A stretch of 32,231 nt of DNA from the NCBI RefSeq assembly GCF_004799755.1, contig NZ_SLUB01000053.1, positions 1-32,231 of the forward strand, written 5' to 3'. A model generated the notes under the pieces. It had not been told where the DNA came from. It saw nothing but the letters and a program-made list of their open reading frames with translations, and ran no database searches. This document shows positions 31,962 to 32,231 of the stretch, one piece after another. Origin of the DNA: Bacillus timonensis (GTDB taxonomy: Bacteria; Bacillota; Bacilli; Bacillales; Bacillaceae_L). Position 1 is the first letter of the stretch. Each line of letters begins with the position of its first letter. The position numbers and the translations under genes were made by a program.

Positions 31962-32231
31962 AATAAAAAATGGGACTGTCCGATAAGTCCTAAAAAATAA
32001 GGCAAGGGGGAAAAACAATTCGTTTTTCTCCCTTGCCCTTTTTGAGTTTTTCGATTTTTCTCTGAAAGTAACTGGCGGATGCCTGCTACTTTCAGCATAT
32101 TGTGGGCTAATGCCACAATCCCAAACTCGACATGTACTTTGTCGAGCCCCCGCAAGGAAAATCTGCGGAACGACCTATTGCCCTTGATGTGACCGAACAC
32201 ACTTTCTACCTCAACTTTACGTTGAGCGTAG
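31907..32231 (-). CDS. IS1182-type transposase, C-terminal part
   Basis: The 3' end of a transposase gene running off the right edge, so the start and N-terminus are not in the window. The frame is open from 32230 to a TGA at 31907-31909. The beginning of the visible part carries the DDE glutamate in VEVESVFGHIKGNRSF and the typical FSLRGLDKVHVEFGIVAL block of IS1182. After the conserved part, the frame runs through the terminal hairpin and the terminal repeat, and the last 20 or so codons and the stop codon are host sequence, antisense to the end of alaT. Confidence 0.8.
   Translation of the reverse strand, partial: YAQRKVEVESVFGHIKGNRSFRRFSLRGLDKVHVEFGIVALAHNMLKVAGIRQLLSEKNRKTQKGQGRKTNCFSPLPYFLGLIGQSHFLFYTRLLFFRNCPIRFTAS
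31972..32231. mobile_element. IS1182-type insertion sequence, right end
   Basis: The element ends at GGGACTGTCC (31972-31981), the start of the usual terminal inverted repeat. The other end lies outside the window, so whether it is intact and whether a target duplication exists cannot be seen. A 9-bp inverted repeat (32062-32070 with 32087-32095) lies inside the coding part. Confidence 0.75.
32001..32043. terminator. bidirectional terminator inside the IS end
   Basis: A 16-bp stem (32001-32016 with 32022-32037, one G-T pair) with T-runs on both sides. It terminates transcripts arriving from alaT and may also end the transposase transcript, although the transposase frame continues through it. 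Confidence 0.88.

Overview
The window is chromosomal DNA from a Gram-positive, spore-forming Bacillaceae species. The evidence is the low G+C content, strong GGAGG-type ribosome binding sites, frequent GTG and TTG starts, and gene neighbourhoods that follow the Bacillus subtilis yut/yum/yui, mrp, kap and yug/ala blocks. The genus cannot be fixed from the window. Absent from the window are comQXPA (next to yuxO in B. subtilis), the yufLM-maeN genes and kinB, so this is not a member of the subtilis group.

Layout. (1) Positions 1-364 hold seven head-to-tail copies of a 52-bp unit, continuing off the left edge. (2) 475-4162 carries two NDH-2-like flavoproteins, YutJ (-) and YumB (+), around YuzB and the A-type Fe-S carrier YutM; a Rex-like box lies at the yumB promoter. 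(3) 4339-9223 is the yuiB, yuiC, yuiD(-), pepA, yuiF series. (4) 9263-9874 (-) is bioY, preceded by two BirA operators, and then a TSUP permease. (5) 11050-13291 is an accessory patch: an XRE-type regulator, two tiny genes, a gene with a probable SigK promoter and TTG start, and a short-chain dehydrogenase. (6) 13395-15484 is a DedA protein, a PQQ-type sugar dehydrogenase lipoprotein and YuxO. (7) 15518-21272 (-) is the complete seven-gene mrpABCDEFG Na+/H+ antiporter operon. (8) 21531-26185 holds YufS-like, an exported orphan, YufK, PbpD and the YuxJ transporter. (9) 26406-28925 holds KapD, a four-LysM NlpC/P60 wall hydrolase and KapB. (10) 29067-31961 holds a small membrane protein, the YugF hydrolase and the alaR-alaT operon. 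(11) From 31972 to the right edge is the end of an IS1182-type insertion sequence abutting alaT.

How it works together. The recurrent themes are respiration and cation homeostasis (two NDH-2-like proteins, Mrp), cell-wall work (YuiC, PbpD, the LysM-NlpC protein, probably DedA as a lipid-carrier flippase), sporulation entry (KapB, KapD) and nutrient handling (biotin uptake, alanine metabolism, leucyl aminopeptidase). Most genes end in clear intrinsic terminators, and several convergent pairs share one hairpin that contains a stop codon.

No large undescribed multi-gene system is evident. The observations most worth a second look are the 52-bp tandem repeats, the paired BirA operators, the LysM-NlpC protein with a cytoplasmic leader domain, the tiny gene pair at 11523-11813, the probable SigK-driven TTG-start gene, and the IS whose transposase takes its stop codon from the end of alaT.
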